A stretch of DNA of 64,000 nt from JBEVJC01 sp040510375. GTDB lineage: Bacteria; Bacteroidota; Bacteroidia; Chitinophagales; Chitinophagaceae. The translations under genes and the position numbers were made by a program. Below are positions 36,338 through 44,728 of this stretch, one piece after another; position 1 is the first letter of the stretch; the number at the start of each line of letters is the position of its first letter. The notes beneath the pieces were generated by a model that saw only the letters and a list, made by a program, of their open reading frames with translations, was not told where the DNA came from and did no database searches. The stretch spans positions 28,476 to 92,475 of the forward strand of contig JBEVJC010000010.1 in NCBI GenBank assembly GCA_040510375.1. The letters run 5' to 3'.

Positions 36338-37147
36338 TTACCTGTTCAGTAAAACCTGCGGCGGATAACCGAACTTCATTTTAAACGCATGTGAAAAATG
36401 TGAAAGATTTTCAAAACCAACTTCAAAATAAACATCATTTGGTTTTCGCTTCTTTTCGGCAATCTGGTAATGGGCAAGGTGAAGCCGTTTTTGAGTAAGC
36501 CATTTCTGTGGCGTGGTATTAAAAGTTTTTTTGAAATCGCGTCGGAAGGTGGCCACGCTTCTCCCGGTCAGGTAACCAAACCGGTCCATTGTCATATTAA
36601 ACATAAAATGACGCTCCATGAATCCGGGCAGATCTATTTTGCCAGGTTCTTCAAAGTCGGCCAGCCATCCATCAACATCAGGGTTTATGGATCTGATTAT
36701 CGCGATTGCTTCTTCAATTTTTAACGCTGCTATTTCTGCGGGCAGGTTGGCACCAAGGTCGAAATAGGGGATCAGTGAGGCAAGGCAACTTTCAAGTAAC
36801 GGGTGATTGGTAAACCGAATAATTTTTGGCTGTGGACGGATTTTTATAATTGGTTTATGTTTTGAATAAAAATCTTTTAAACGTTCTTTGGTTAGATGCA
36901 TCGCAACCGCCTTATGGGGAATGCCGTTTGTGGAACAATTGATAATTGTTGCCAGCTGGTTACGCGGTACAAGAAAAATATCACCTGAATTGAAAACATA
37001 GGTCCCGTCGGCCATGATGATTTTCGTATGGCCGGATATAAACCAGACCAGCAGGTGTTGTTCAAAAATCACCTCTGTCTGGAAACTCCGGCCTTCATTG
37101 TAGGAAAGCTTGATATCCGGTGTAATATATTTAGTCTCAAATTCCAT
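36338..37147 (-). CDS. AraC-family regulator, mirrored pair copy 2
   Basis: A 269-residue AraC-family protein. The N-terminal sensing region includes LVWFISGHTKIIMADGTYVFNSGD and FLVPRNQLATII; the HTH region is RFGYLTGRSVATFRRDFKK and NDVYFEVGFENLSHFSHAFKMKFG. Nearly every HTH position matches the neighbouring rightward paralogue or is conservatively changed. ATG at 37147 chosen over an in-frame TTG at 37159. It lies 79 bases after an SDR gene; direct repeats suited to an AraC dimer lie upstream of that SDR. Confidence 0.9.
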   Translation of the reverse strand: MEFETKYITPDIKLSYNEGRSFQTEVIFEQHLLVWFISGHTKIIMADGTYVFNSGDIFLVPRNQLATIINCSTNGIPHKAVAMHLTKERLKDFYSKHKPIIKIRPQPKIIRFTNHPLLESCLASLIPYFDLGANLPAEIAALKIEEAIAIIRSINPDVDGWLADFEEPGKIDLPGFMERHFMFNMTMDRFGYLTGRSVATFRRDFKKTFNTTPQKWLTQKRLHLAHYQIAEKKRKPNDVYFEVGFENLSHFSHAFKMKFGYPPQVLLNR

Positions 37148-37226
37148 ATCGGTATACAATAAATTTACAACAAATCACGGCCGGATGAGCCAGGGCCGTG
37201 ATTTGAATGGTTTGGTGATTCGGGAT

Positions 37227-38243
37227 TTAGTCGGCCATGAACGAAACACCGGTCATTTTTTCTGTCAGGTCCCAAAGTTTTTGCGCGTTTTGGGGATCTA
37301 CTGAGTATGGTTTAACCCCGCGGAGTGTTGAAGGGTCGTCGTAATGATGTTCAATATTACCTTCATCCAGTTCAGCTATATCTGCATTCTCGCAATAAAC
37401 CCCGCCCATACCATCGAGAAGGGGACTGGTAGCACACCATACAGTAGTGGCAGCGCCCTGGGCAACGGTTTTTAATTTAAATGCCACTTCAGGAAAAATA
37501 TTTCCGTCTGCATCATGGGTGCCCATCTGTTGAAACAATTCCATTGGGGCAACACGACCCAGGTCGGTTCCAATCACTGAACCCGGATGTACCGAGAACG
37601 CCCTGACTCCGAATGATTTTCCACGACGGTCCAGTTCAGTGACAAAGAGATTATTGGCTGTTTTGGATTGGCCATAACCCTGTAATGTTTCGTATTCACG
37701 GTTTTCGAAATTCGGGTCATCAAAATTAAACGGGGCCATCTGGTGTCCGAAAGACGATAAACTCACAACCCTTGCCCTGCCTGCTTTTTTCAAAGCCGGC
37801 CAAAGTCTTGCTGTCAGCTGGAAATGCCCCAGGTGGTTGGTAGAAAGCTGTGATTCGTAACCACGTTTGTCCCTTTGAAGTGGCACCCACATAATACCTG
37901 CATTATTTACCAGGATATCCAATTGTTTACCGGAAGCGAGGAACCTGTCCGCAAAAGCATCAATAGAAGCGGGCGACATCAGGTCCATTATCTCCACTGT
38001 TACATTTGGAATACCCTTCACATTTGAATACGCTTTTTTCAGGTCACGGGCTGGGACAATAATTTCTGCGCCTGCACCTGAAAACGTTTTTACTGTTTCA
38101 AGACCAATACCGGCATAACCACCGGTAACTATAATTGTCTTTCCGTTCAGATTAGCTCCCTGTATAACATCATGTACAGTTGATGATGCATTAAATCCTG
38201 AATTGATTGATTTCTGTAACGATCCGTTAATAACCTGTTTCAT
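37227..38243 (-). CDS. SDR family oxidoreductase, retinol-dehydrogenase/WWOX-like type
   Basis: A 338-residue SDR with an N-terminal extension of about 35 residues before TGGYAGIG (40-47). NNAG lies at 113-116, serine near 163, and the active site is Tyr190-x3-Lys194 (YGQSK). The insertion NFDDPNFENREYETLQGYGQSK and VHPGSV are typical of the retinol dehydrogenase/protochlorophyllide reductase-like group, different from the SDR of the mirrored partner module. It has a strong promoter and twin AraC-type direct repeats upstream, so it is probably the inducible target of the AraC gene that follows. Confidence 0.9.
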   Translation of the reverse strand: MKQVINGSLQKSINSGFNASSTVHDVIQGANLNGKTIIVTGGYAGIGLETVKTFSGAGAEIIVPARDLKKAYSNVKGIPNVTVEIMDLMSPASIDAFADRFLASGKQLDILVNNAGIMWVPLQRDKRGYESQLSTNHLGHFQLTARLWPALKKAGRARVVSLSSFGHQMAPFNFDDPNFENREYETLQGYGQSKTANNLFVTELDRRGKSFGVRAFSVHPGSVIGTDLGRVAPMELFQQMGTHDADGNIFPEVAFKLKTVAQGAATTVWCATSPLLDGMGGVYCENADIAELDEGNIEHHYDDPSTLRGVKPYSVDPQNAQKLWDLTEKMTGVSFMAD

Positions 38244-38269
38244 AATAATTGTTTTATTTTTTTACAGGA

Positions 38270-38277
38270 CAAAACTA
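38270..38277 (-). promoter_or_regulatory. -7 promoter element of SDR gene
   Basis: Read leftwards the box is TAGTTTTG, an exact TAnnTTTG match, placing transcription start about 20 bases before the SDR start codon. A TTG (complement of 38295-38297) lies 17 bases upstream, slightly short of the usual spacing, as in promoters needing an activator. Confidence 0.55.
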
Positions 38278-38298
38278 GACAGCACACAATCATTCAAC

Positions 38299-38336
38299 TT
38301 TGTTTAAAACATCAATCTGTTTTGTTTAAAACGTCA
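38299..38336. promoter_or_regulatory. AraC-type tandem operator
   Basis: TTTGTTTAAAACATCA (38299-38314) and TTTGTTTAAAACGTCA (38321-38336) are direct repeats matching at 15 of 16 bases with a 22-base period, i.e. two helical turns. They abut the -33 region of the SDR promoter, the standard activator position for AraC-family proteins, whose two HTH motifs per monomer bind such direct repeats. The AraC gene at 36338-37147 is the likely binder. Confidence 0.65.
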
Positions 38337-38490
38337 TTTTAGTAAGGATATCACGATCACAAGGGACTGGATATGGGTTCAGGGGCTTTGCATTTTACCC
38401 TCTGTCCGGAAACTTTGAGTTTTCAATTCAGCGTAAGTTTTTGGACATTCCATCCATCCTGGTCATACTTGTGTTTATGGCCGCATTGAT

Positions 38491-40197
38491 TTAATGGAGT
38501 TCTGAAAGTTGGGCAGTGGTATTTTTTTCCAGACTGGTTACAGCAAATTTTATAGCTGAACCCACCCGTGTGGTTTCCTTTTTTACAGGAAGATTTCCGA
38601 TAGATGTTAATGCACCGGTATACCAGTTACTCCAGCTTTGGAGGATCTGTTTTTCCTTGTCAGCAGGTTTCCCTGCTGCGATGGCTTTCCTGCTTAATGC
38701 CAGTTCGGTTTCCATTCTTTTATCGGCCGCAGTCTTCACCCACCGTATAACTTCCAGTGCGGCAGCTTGATCGGCTGATGCGAGGAACAAGCCGGTTGTA
38801 AGGGCAGATACACCCACATTTTTCAATGTTTCGGCAGATACCTTATCCAGCCGGTCGTTATCGGTATGGTAGAACATATCAGTGAAATGCCAGAGTAATA
38901 ATCCCGGGATCTTATTATTCAGGAACGGCGTATGATCACTGCCACCTTCAAAGGGATTGGTATTTACTACCCAGTTGGCATATTTTCCCTGCGCTTTACA
39001 AATCTCAAGTATCAGGTCATTGTAATAATGGGGGAACAGGTCTTTCTCCCCCACTACCCCGGCTCCCCATTCCGAGTGTTTATCTTCCCCACGCGTCCAG
39101 ATAGCCGATGGATCCGGCATTTTTTCAATCAGGAATGTTCCCCCTGTTTTTTTGGTGTCTTCGCCCACCATATCGAGACTTAGTCCCCAGAGTATTCCCG
39201 TGGCACGGGCTGTATCTTCCTTGATATAACGTGCGGTGGCGCTGATCTCCGTTCCCCATAAAAAAGTGAGGGTTCTCTGCGGGTTCACCTGTTTTGTTTT
39301 AACCAGGTTTGCAGTCAGCCTCGCCATTTCTGCCAGCGCTCCCACACCTGACGCATTATCATTGGCACCGGGTTCCTGTACATGTGCGCTATAGACCAGA
39401 CGCTGGCCGGGCCGTACTGTGCCCCTGACATTGGCAACCAGCGTGAGTTCTTCGGAAGGGTACGACTTCGTACTGATCTTTACATTCAGCAACACCTTAC
39501 CTGCGCGACAGGCAGTTTTTAATTTTTCCTTTGCGCCGTATGATAAAAAAAGAGCCCAGATGGTACTGTTCTGCCGGATACTTCCAAACTGGATGGAGGT
39601 TGGATTTGTCTCAGGTTTTGTATAGGAAGGCATGGAATACTCCAGGATGCCGATCGCACCTGCCTTTGCTGCTGCACTTAAAAATGCGCCCGACTGTATT
39701 TCAGCGAACGCAATCTTGCCTTTAAGATCCATGCCGGAGATATTATTCACTGAGTCTTCCGGAATATAAACGACTTCCGCGATTACACCTCCTTCAGCGG
39801 TGGAGGGGCAATTGATCGGAATCATATTGCGGTTGGTACTGAACTTCAGCAGCGGTGTGTTTTGTCCCGCTATGGTAACCGATGCATCAACCGGTTCCCA
39901 GGTTGGATCTTTCAGCGTACGTTTTTCCAGGCGGTAGGTAAGCGGGGCTTCCTGTTCGGAATCCTGCTGCTTTACAAAGCCGGCCGTCTTCAGGATATTT
40001 TCTACATAATAGATACTTTCAGTAAATCCGGTATTACCCGGGACGCGCCAGCGCTCTTCCACATAGGCCGTTGTGGTCAACGCATTCTTTGCATTAAACC
40101 CTTTGCGGGTCAGGTTAAAATATTTATCGGTGGACGATTGCGACCGGAGACCGGATAAAAAGAATAAACAGGCAACGGAGAGTATTATCGATTTCAT
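38491..40197 (-). CDS. M28 family zinc metallopeptidase, exported
   Basis: A 568-residue secreted peptidase: signal peptide (MKSIILSVACLFFLSG...RSQ), a PA-type inserted domain (about 130-240; GKIAFAEIQSGAFLSAAAKAGAIGILEY), then the M28 catalytic domain. Metal ligands appear in order: His in YSAHVQEP, bridging Asp in GANDNASG, the general-base Glu in WGTEISATARYI, Asp in SLDMVGED and His in GGSDHTPF. Aminopeptidases of this family trim peptides in the periplasm or outside the cell. Start set at the ATG giving the signal peptide; an in-frame ATG nine codons upstream is less likely. Confidence 0.9.
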   Translation of the reverse strand: MKSIILSVACLFFLSGLRSQSSTDKYFNLTRKGFNAKNALTTTAYVEERWRVPGNTGFTESIYYVENILKTAGFVKQQDSEQEAPLTYRLEKRTLKDPTWEPVDASVTIAGQNTPLLKFSTNRNMIPINCPSTAEGGVIAEVVYIPEDSVNNISGMDLKGKIAFAEIQSGAFLSAAAKAGAIGILEYSMPSYTKPETNPTSIQFGSIRQNSTIWALFLSYGAKEKLKTACRAGKVLLNVKISTKSYPSEELTLVANVRGTVRPGQRLVYSAHVQEPGANDNASGVGALAEMARLTANLVKTKQVNPQRTLTFLWGTEISATARYIKEDTARATGILWGLSLDMVGEDTKKTGGTFLIEKMPDPSAIWTRGEDKHSEWGAGVVGEKDLFPHYYNDLILEICKAQGKYANWVVNTNPFEGGSDHTPFLNNKIPGLLLWHFTDMFYHTDNDRLDKVSAETLKNVGVSALTTGLFLASADQAAALEVIRWVKTAADKRMETELALSRKAIAAGKPADKEKQILQSWSNWYTGALTSIGNLPVKKETTRVGSAIKFAVTSLEKNTTAQLSELH

Positions 40198-40557
40198 ATA
40201 ACCAAAGATAGATAAGTGTTCCATTATTCAGCAGCCTGTATATAGCGATTCTACGTGTCGGGTCCTCGTTGATTACAGTTATATCATTGATTGTTAACAA
40301 TTAAAAATCCAATGTCTTTGATATTCCGAATAAGGATTCTAGTTTAACAGTCTGATCCATTAGCTCTATAAACACCATCACCAGGTCGCTACTGATAGTA
40401 CAACCTTCCACTCACACCCCAATCCCGGTTATTTAATGTCCTGTTCAATCAGCAAGAGCTGAACTGCAGCTCTATGTGCTGACCGGCCCTATCATTCGTT
40501 TTATTATTCACCAAATAAGTGCCGCAGCTACGCTGTGGCCCCTCAATTCCACGCCCT
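40198..40557. other. Divergent intergenic region, no gene seen
   Basis: These 360 bases lie between the M28 peptidase and the T9SS adhesin. There is a short inverted repeat AGAGCT-N7-AGCTCT (40455-40473). A leftward TATCTTTG (complement of 40203-40210) matches the -7 consensus but is almost at the start codon and lacks a TTG. Nothing else recognisable. Confidence 0.4.
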
Positions 40558-43215
40558 ATGAAACCATTTTTACTAAAATTTTATTTAGTCCTGACCGTCC
40601 TGTCGCTAAGTGCTGGCGTACGGTCACAGGTTACTTATTTCAAAGAAAGCTTTGATAATATCGCCGGATCCACTGCCGGTGGTGCAGGTACCTATGCCTT
40701 CCCTGTTGGATGGCTGCTCCGAAATGTTGACAACCGGGTACCAGCAGGTTCTGTTGCTTATGTAAACCAGGCCTGGACACGCAGGGAGGACTTTGCTTTT
40801 AATTTAAACGATTCCGCTGCCTTCAGTACCTCCTGGTATAGTGCGATCGGTTCCGCTGATGACTGGATGTGGACACCCCCGATCACTATTCCCAATGCCC
40901 TTGTTAAATTAAAATGGAATGCGCTTACCTATGATGCGGAATACCGCGATGGTTATGAGGTCCGGATCATGGTGGCTCCGGATGTACCGGGTGGAGGCAC
41001 GGGTTCCATCGGTAACCAGTTGACCAATTCTGCCGACATTTTTTCTGTGGCCTTCGAGGGAAGCACATGGACGGCGAGGGAAGTATCACTGGCAGGTTAT
41101 GCCAATAAAACTGTGCGTATTGCATTTCGAAATAATTCATACGATAAATTCCTGCTGCTGATCGACGATGTGGAAGTATCTGGAGAAGTCGCTACGCCGT
41201 TGATAACACTCGAAAGCCAGACGAATGTGAGTTGTTACGGTGGCGCAACCGGGAGTGCACACTTCATTGTATCCGGATCGACAGGGCCTTATACTTATAC
41301 CTGGAAGGATTCAACTTCCAATGAAGGAACGTTAAACGGAGCTTCCGCGGGTACGTACCTGGTCACAGTAACTGATGCGAATAGTCAGTCGGCTACCGGA
41401 TCAGTAACGATTACGGAACCTTCGCTTCTGAGTGTCAGCACGGTGCTGACCAATACAAGTTGCCCCGGATCAACCAATGGTTCCATTAAGGCATCGGTAT
41501 CGGGCGGAACGCCGGGTTATAGTTATATATGGTCGCCATCGGGTGGGACAGCTGCTTCGGCCACGGGTCTTGCAGCAGGTACCTATGAACTTACGATCAC
41601 TGATGGCAATGAATGTACCATCAGCAGTACCAGCATTGTGGAAGAAACTCCCGCTGCAACGGTGAGTTCTGTGTCGGTTCCCGCCAATGGGCTTTATAAA
41701 GCAGGTGATATACTCCTGTTCACAGTTAACTTAACACAAAAAGTAATAGTCGAAACAGCCGACGGATCCCCATCTATCGGATTGAACCTGGAGTCAGGTA
41801 CCCGTAATGCCAGCTATGAAAGTGGTTCAGGTTCGGATGCACTCGTATTTTCATACACGGTTGTAACAAACGATGCTGATGCAAACGGTATTTCCCTTTC
41901 ATCAGAAATATCATTAAATGGCGGTTCAGTTACCAATGGGAATAGTTGCCCGGTAATACTGACACTCAATGATATAACATCCACCTCGGGGATCGTTATA
42001 CAAAACAAGAAAAATCAAAACCTGAAATTCAAAAATCTGTTGCCCGTGACATACGGGGATGCTGATTTTATTCCTGGTGCGGTGGTGAGCTCCGAGCTTG
42101 AAATAACGTATACCAGCAGCAACACTGATGTGGCAGTAATTGTGAAAGGGAAAATCAGGATAATCGGTTTGGGAACTACAGAGATCACCGCAAGCCAGGA
42201 AGGTAATTCCGATTACATGCCCGCAAAACCGGTTACAAGGGAATTACTTGTTAACCCGAAACCGATCACGGTCGTTGCTACTGAATCAGGAAAAACATAT
42301 GGGGAATCGGATCCCGTGCTTGCTTACAGCATTGAGGGTTCATTGGTTGGTGAAGATGTCCTTTCCGGATCATTGATACGTGAAACAGGCGAGAACGCAG
42401 GTGTCTATTCTATCCTGCCCGGATCAATCAGTAACAGCAATTATGCTATTTCCTATATGGCGGCTGTCTTTACTATTACAAAAGCATCACAATCGATCCA
42501 GTGGAACCAGCTTTTACAACTTGGTTGTAACGGAGCAACTACGGTACTGCTGCAGGCAGAATCAAATCATGGTTTAACCGTGACCTATACTTCCGCCAAT
42601 ACATCGATTGCAACTGTCAACGGTAACCATGTTACACTGATAGCGCCTGGCACTGCATCAATCACAGCCCACCAGGAAGGTGACCTTAATCATTTTGCTG
42701 CCATAGCGGTCAGTAAGGATTTCAGTTCAATGCTTCCGGGAACCATGGTTGTAAAAAAATGGTCGGATGTACTTGTATTCGATAACAGCGCTACCGATTA
42801 TGTACGCTGGCAGTGGTACAGGAACGAGGAACTGGTAGTTGGTGCTACCCGCCAGTATTTCCAGGAGAACGGTCCGTTGAATGGAACCTATATGGCCGAA
42901 GCCTTTACCGCTACCGGATTGAGTGCAAAAACATGCCCGATGGCAATTGTAGCTGGTGTAACCCCGGTTGCCCTTGCTATCTATCCCAATCCTTCCAGTG
43001 CAGGTGAAACGGTGATCGTGAAGACATCTTTTGCAGCCATACTTCTGCAGGGTGCACGCATAGAGGTATCAAATGTACAGGGTACGATCTTGCACACTAT
43101 CAGTAATGTGACGGAACAAACATCGGTCAACATGCCTGTCACTCCGGGACTTTATATCATTCGCCTGCGGTTGTCGAACGGTGGTTCGGCTTCTGTTACA
43201 GCTGTTATTAAATAA
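40558..43215 (+). CDS. T9SS-exported multidomain adhesin-like protein
   Basis: An 885-residue secreted protein. In order: signal peptide (to about residue 22), a choice-of-anchor-J/cleaved-adhesin jelly roll (about 25-205; SFDNIAGSTAGGAGTYAFPVGW, LLIDDVEVSG), two SprB-type repeats (about 212-365; SCYGGATGSAHFIVSGSTGPYTYTW and SCPGSTNGSIKASVSGGTPGYSYIW), a beta-sandwich, Ig-like and MBG-type domains (about 480-720), and a C-terminal type IX secretion sorting domain (last 80 residues; LAIYPNPSSAGETV, GLYIIRLRLSNG). It should be exported by the type IX system and attached to the cell surface. It has no catalytic motif; adhesion or matrix building is likely. ATG at 40558 preferred over an in-frame GTG at 40519. 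Confidence 0.88.
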   Translation: MKPFLLKFYLVLTVLSLSAGVRSQVTYFKESFDNIAGSTAGGAGTYAFPVGWLLRNVDNRVPAGSVAYVNQAWTRREDFAFNLNDSAAFSTSWYSAIGSADDWMWTPPITIPNALVKLKWNALTYDAEYRDGYEVRIMVAPDVPGGGTGSIGNQLTNSADIFSVAFEGSTWTAREVSLAGYANKTVRIAFRNNSYDKFLLLIDDVEVSGEVATPLITLESQTNVSCYGGATGSAHFIVSGSTGPYTYTWKDSTSNEGTLNGASAGTYLVTVTDANSQSATGSVTITEPSLLSVSTVLTNTSCPGSTNGSIKASVSGGTPGYSYIWSPSGGTAASATGLAAGTYELTITDGNECTISSTSIVEETPAATVSSVSVPANGLYKAGDILLFTVNLTQKVIVETADGSPSIGLNLESGTRNASYESGSGSDALVFSYTVVTNDADANGISLSSEISLNGGSVTNGNSCPVILTLNDITSTSGIVIQNKKNQNLKFKNLLPVTYGDADFIPGAVVSSELEITYTSSNTDVAVIVKGKIRIIGLGTTEITASQEGNSDYMPAKPVTRELLVNPKPITVVATESGKTYGESDPVLAYSIEGSLVGEDVLSGSLIRETGENAGVYSILPGSISNSNYAISYMAAVFTITKASQSIQWNQLLQLGCNGATTVLLQAESNHGLTVTYTSANTSIATVNGNHVTLIAPGTASITAHQEGDLNHFAAIAVSKDFSSMLPGTMVVKKWSDVLVFDNSATDYVRWQWYRNEELVVGATRQYFQENGPLNGTYMAEAFTATGLSAKTCPMAIVAGVTPVALAIYPNPSSAGETVIVKTSFAAILLQGARIEVSNVQGTILHTISNVTEQTSVNMPVTPGLYIIRLRLSNGGSASVTAVIK

Positions 43216-43238
43216 CCAACCAATTTTAATTAAATAAA

Positions 43239-44087
43239 ATGCGATACTATATTCTTTTAACTGTTTGTTCTTTTGGACTGATGTCTGTTAACAGCACAGC
43301 CCAGACACAAAAGCCGGAATTTTCCTTTACGGTTGCTGCAGGTCCTTCCAGTCTTGATTATAAACTTAACAATGGAAAGGCTGAAGGGAAGACCGGCTTC
43401 CATGGTGGCGTAGGCCTCAGCCTGCCTTTGAACAGGTTATGGTCACTGGTAACCGGTCTCGAAATGGGTTCCTATTTCACCGTTGCTTCGCTTAATGATG
43501 GAACCATGTTTCGTTCCAACCGCGTTGATGATGAAGGACAGGGATTCGAATACCGCACCCAGGTTAACGGGCATCGGGAAAAACAATCCTTTTATACAGT
43601 CAATGTTCCGGTGATGATCCGGTTTATAGCTGCGGCTTCAAAGCCAGTCCAGGTCTATGGCCTGGCGGGTTTAAAAATCGGGATTCCGGTAAAGGGAACC
43701 AACAAATCAGGCGCGGACCAATTGATAACAAGTGGTTATTACCCCGAGCTTGATGCAGAACTTACCGATGTTCCTTCGCATGGCTTTGGAACCGAAACCA
43801 ACTGGAGAGGGGCAGGTAATATCGATTTCAAACTGTCTTATTCAGCAGCCGCGGAGGCTGGAATCAGGTTCAGGATGGCATCGGGCAGGTCGCTTTATAC
43901 GGGAGCATTTCTGGATTATGGCCTGAATGATGTACGCAGGGACGAGCAGGAGCCGGCCCTTGGGGGATATAATTCAACCGATGGAAGTCATCCCCAGGCA
44001 ACCAGTGTACTGGAAATGCCAGGTGTGACGGGCAAGGCGAAATTTTTGGCCTTCGGGCTACGGATCCGTCTTGGGTTAGCCAATTAA
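43239..44087 (+). CDS. Outer-membrane beta-barrel protein
   Basis: A 282-residue protein with a signal peptide (cleavage near NSTAQ, residue 22) and alternating hydrophobic strands ending in an aromatic/apolar C-terminus (FLAFGLRIRLGLAN). Strand pairs such as FSFTVAAGPSSLDYKL, VGLSLPLNRLWSLVTGLEMGSYF and SYSAAAEAGIRFRMASG are typical of small OmpA/porin-like barrels of Bacteroidota (PorT/outer membrane beta-barrel family). It is 23 bases downstream of the T9SS adhesin in the same direction and may help to anchor or export it; that link is inference. Confidence 0.8.
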   Translation: MRYYILLTVCSFGLMSVNSTAQTQKPEFSFTVAAGPSSLDYKLNNGKAEGKTGFHGGVGLSLPLNRLWSLVTGLEMGSYFTVASLNDGTMFRSNRVDDEGQGFEYRTQVNGHREKQSFYTVNVPVMIRFIAAASKPVQVYGLAGLKIGIPVKGTNKSGADQLITSGYYPELDAELTDVPSHGFGTETNWRGAGNIDFKLSYSAAAEAGIRFRMASGRSLYTGAFLDYGLNDVRRDEQEPALGGYNSTDGSHPQATSVLEMPGVTGKAKFLAFGLRIRLGLAN

Positions 44088-44136
44088 AATCGCTGGACAG
44101 TTGTCCGGGAAGTTGCCCGGGCAACAATTTTATCAG

Positions 44137-44175
44137 AATGGGATCATTGAAAGATTATACTTCAATGGTCCCATT
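44137..44175 (+). terminator. Possible terminator after barrel gene
   Basis: AATGGGATCATTGAA (44137-44151) pairs with TTCAATGGTCCCATT (44161-44175), a 15-bp stem with a single G-T-like mismatch and a 9-base loop. No T-run follows, so it may be a processing or stabilising hairpin. A GC-rich palindrome TTGCCCGGGCAA lies just before it. Confidence 0.4.
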
Positions 44176-44234
44176 ATATATTCCGGTGCAACATTTTTCG
44201 TTTGAATAAAAAAGTTTTTCGATCTTGGGCCACC

Positions 44235-44708
44235 ATGAAAAAGAAAATCGCCATTCTCGTATTTTGCCAGCTACTGTTTACCTGGATCCAGGTTTACCTT
44301 ATCTCTAAAATTTCATTAATCGGCAAAATCGGAATTTCACTTGCTTATAAAGAATATAAATTCCTGCGTTCTTTCTGGAAAACCTGGTTCCTGCTTGTTG
44401 GTGTGCAACTGCTGGTGATCGCGATCCTGACCTATACGTATCGGACACAGACCCGAAAAAAACACAGCATTACATGCGGAGTTATTTTCCTGCTGGCAGT
44501 TCTTGGCCTGATATATACTTATAATGATTTTGTTCATACCTACTCCCACCGTTTATTGAAGGAACGATTCCATCTTGGATTTTACCTTTTCTGGATTGGT
44601 ATGATGGCCAGCTCTGTATTCTTTGTAATACTTCCGAAGAATAATCCTGCTGTCCTTACCCAGGAACCGGTGGATAACGCACTTTACACAGATGAACGGC
44701 TTTCCTGA
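44235..44708 (+). CDS. Hypothetical four-helix membrane protein
   Basis: A 157-residue protein with four predicted transmembrane helices (around residues 5-28, 45-66, 75-95 and 112-134) and a polar C-terminal tail. The first in-frame ATG after a TTG is at 44235 (MKKKIAILVF). I do not recognise a family. It stands between a T9SS/barrel pair and a convergent antiporter, without an operon partner. Function unknown. Confidence 0.65.
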   Translation: MKKKIAILVFCQLLFTWIQVYLISKISLIGKIGISLAYKEYKFLRSFWKTWFLLVGVQLLVIAILTYTYRTQTRKKHSITCGVIFLLAVLGLIYTYNDFVHTYSHRLLKERFHLGFYLFWIGMMASSVFFVILPKNNPAVLTQEPVDNALYTDERLS

Positions 44709-44728
44709 TAGAGAGACCTTATTGCGGA

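Noticed and set aside
40203..40210. TATCTTTG as promoter of the M28 gene
   Set aside because: The box lies within a few bases of the start codon and no TTG element is found at the right distance.
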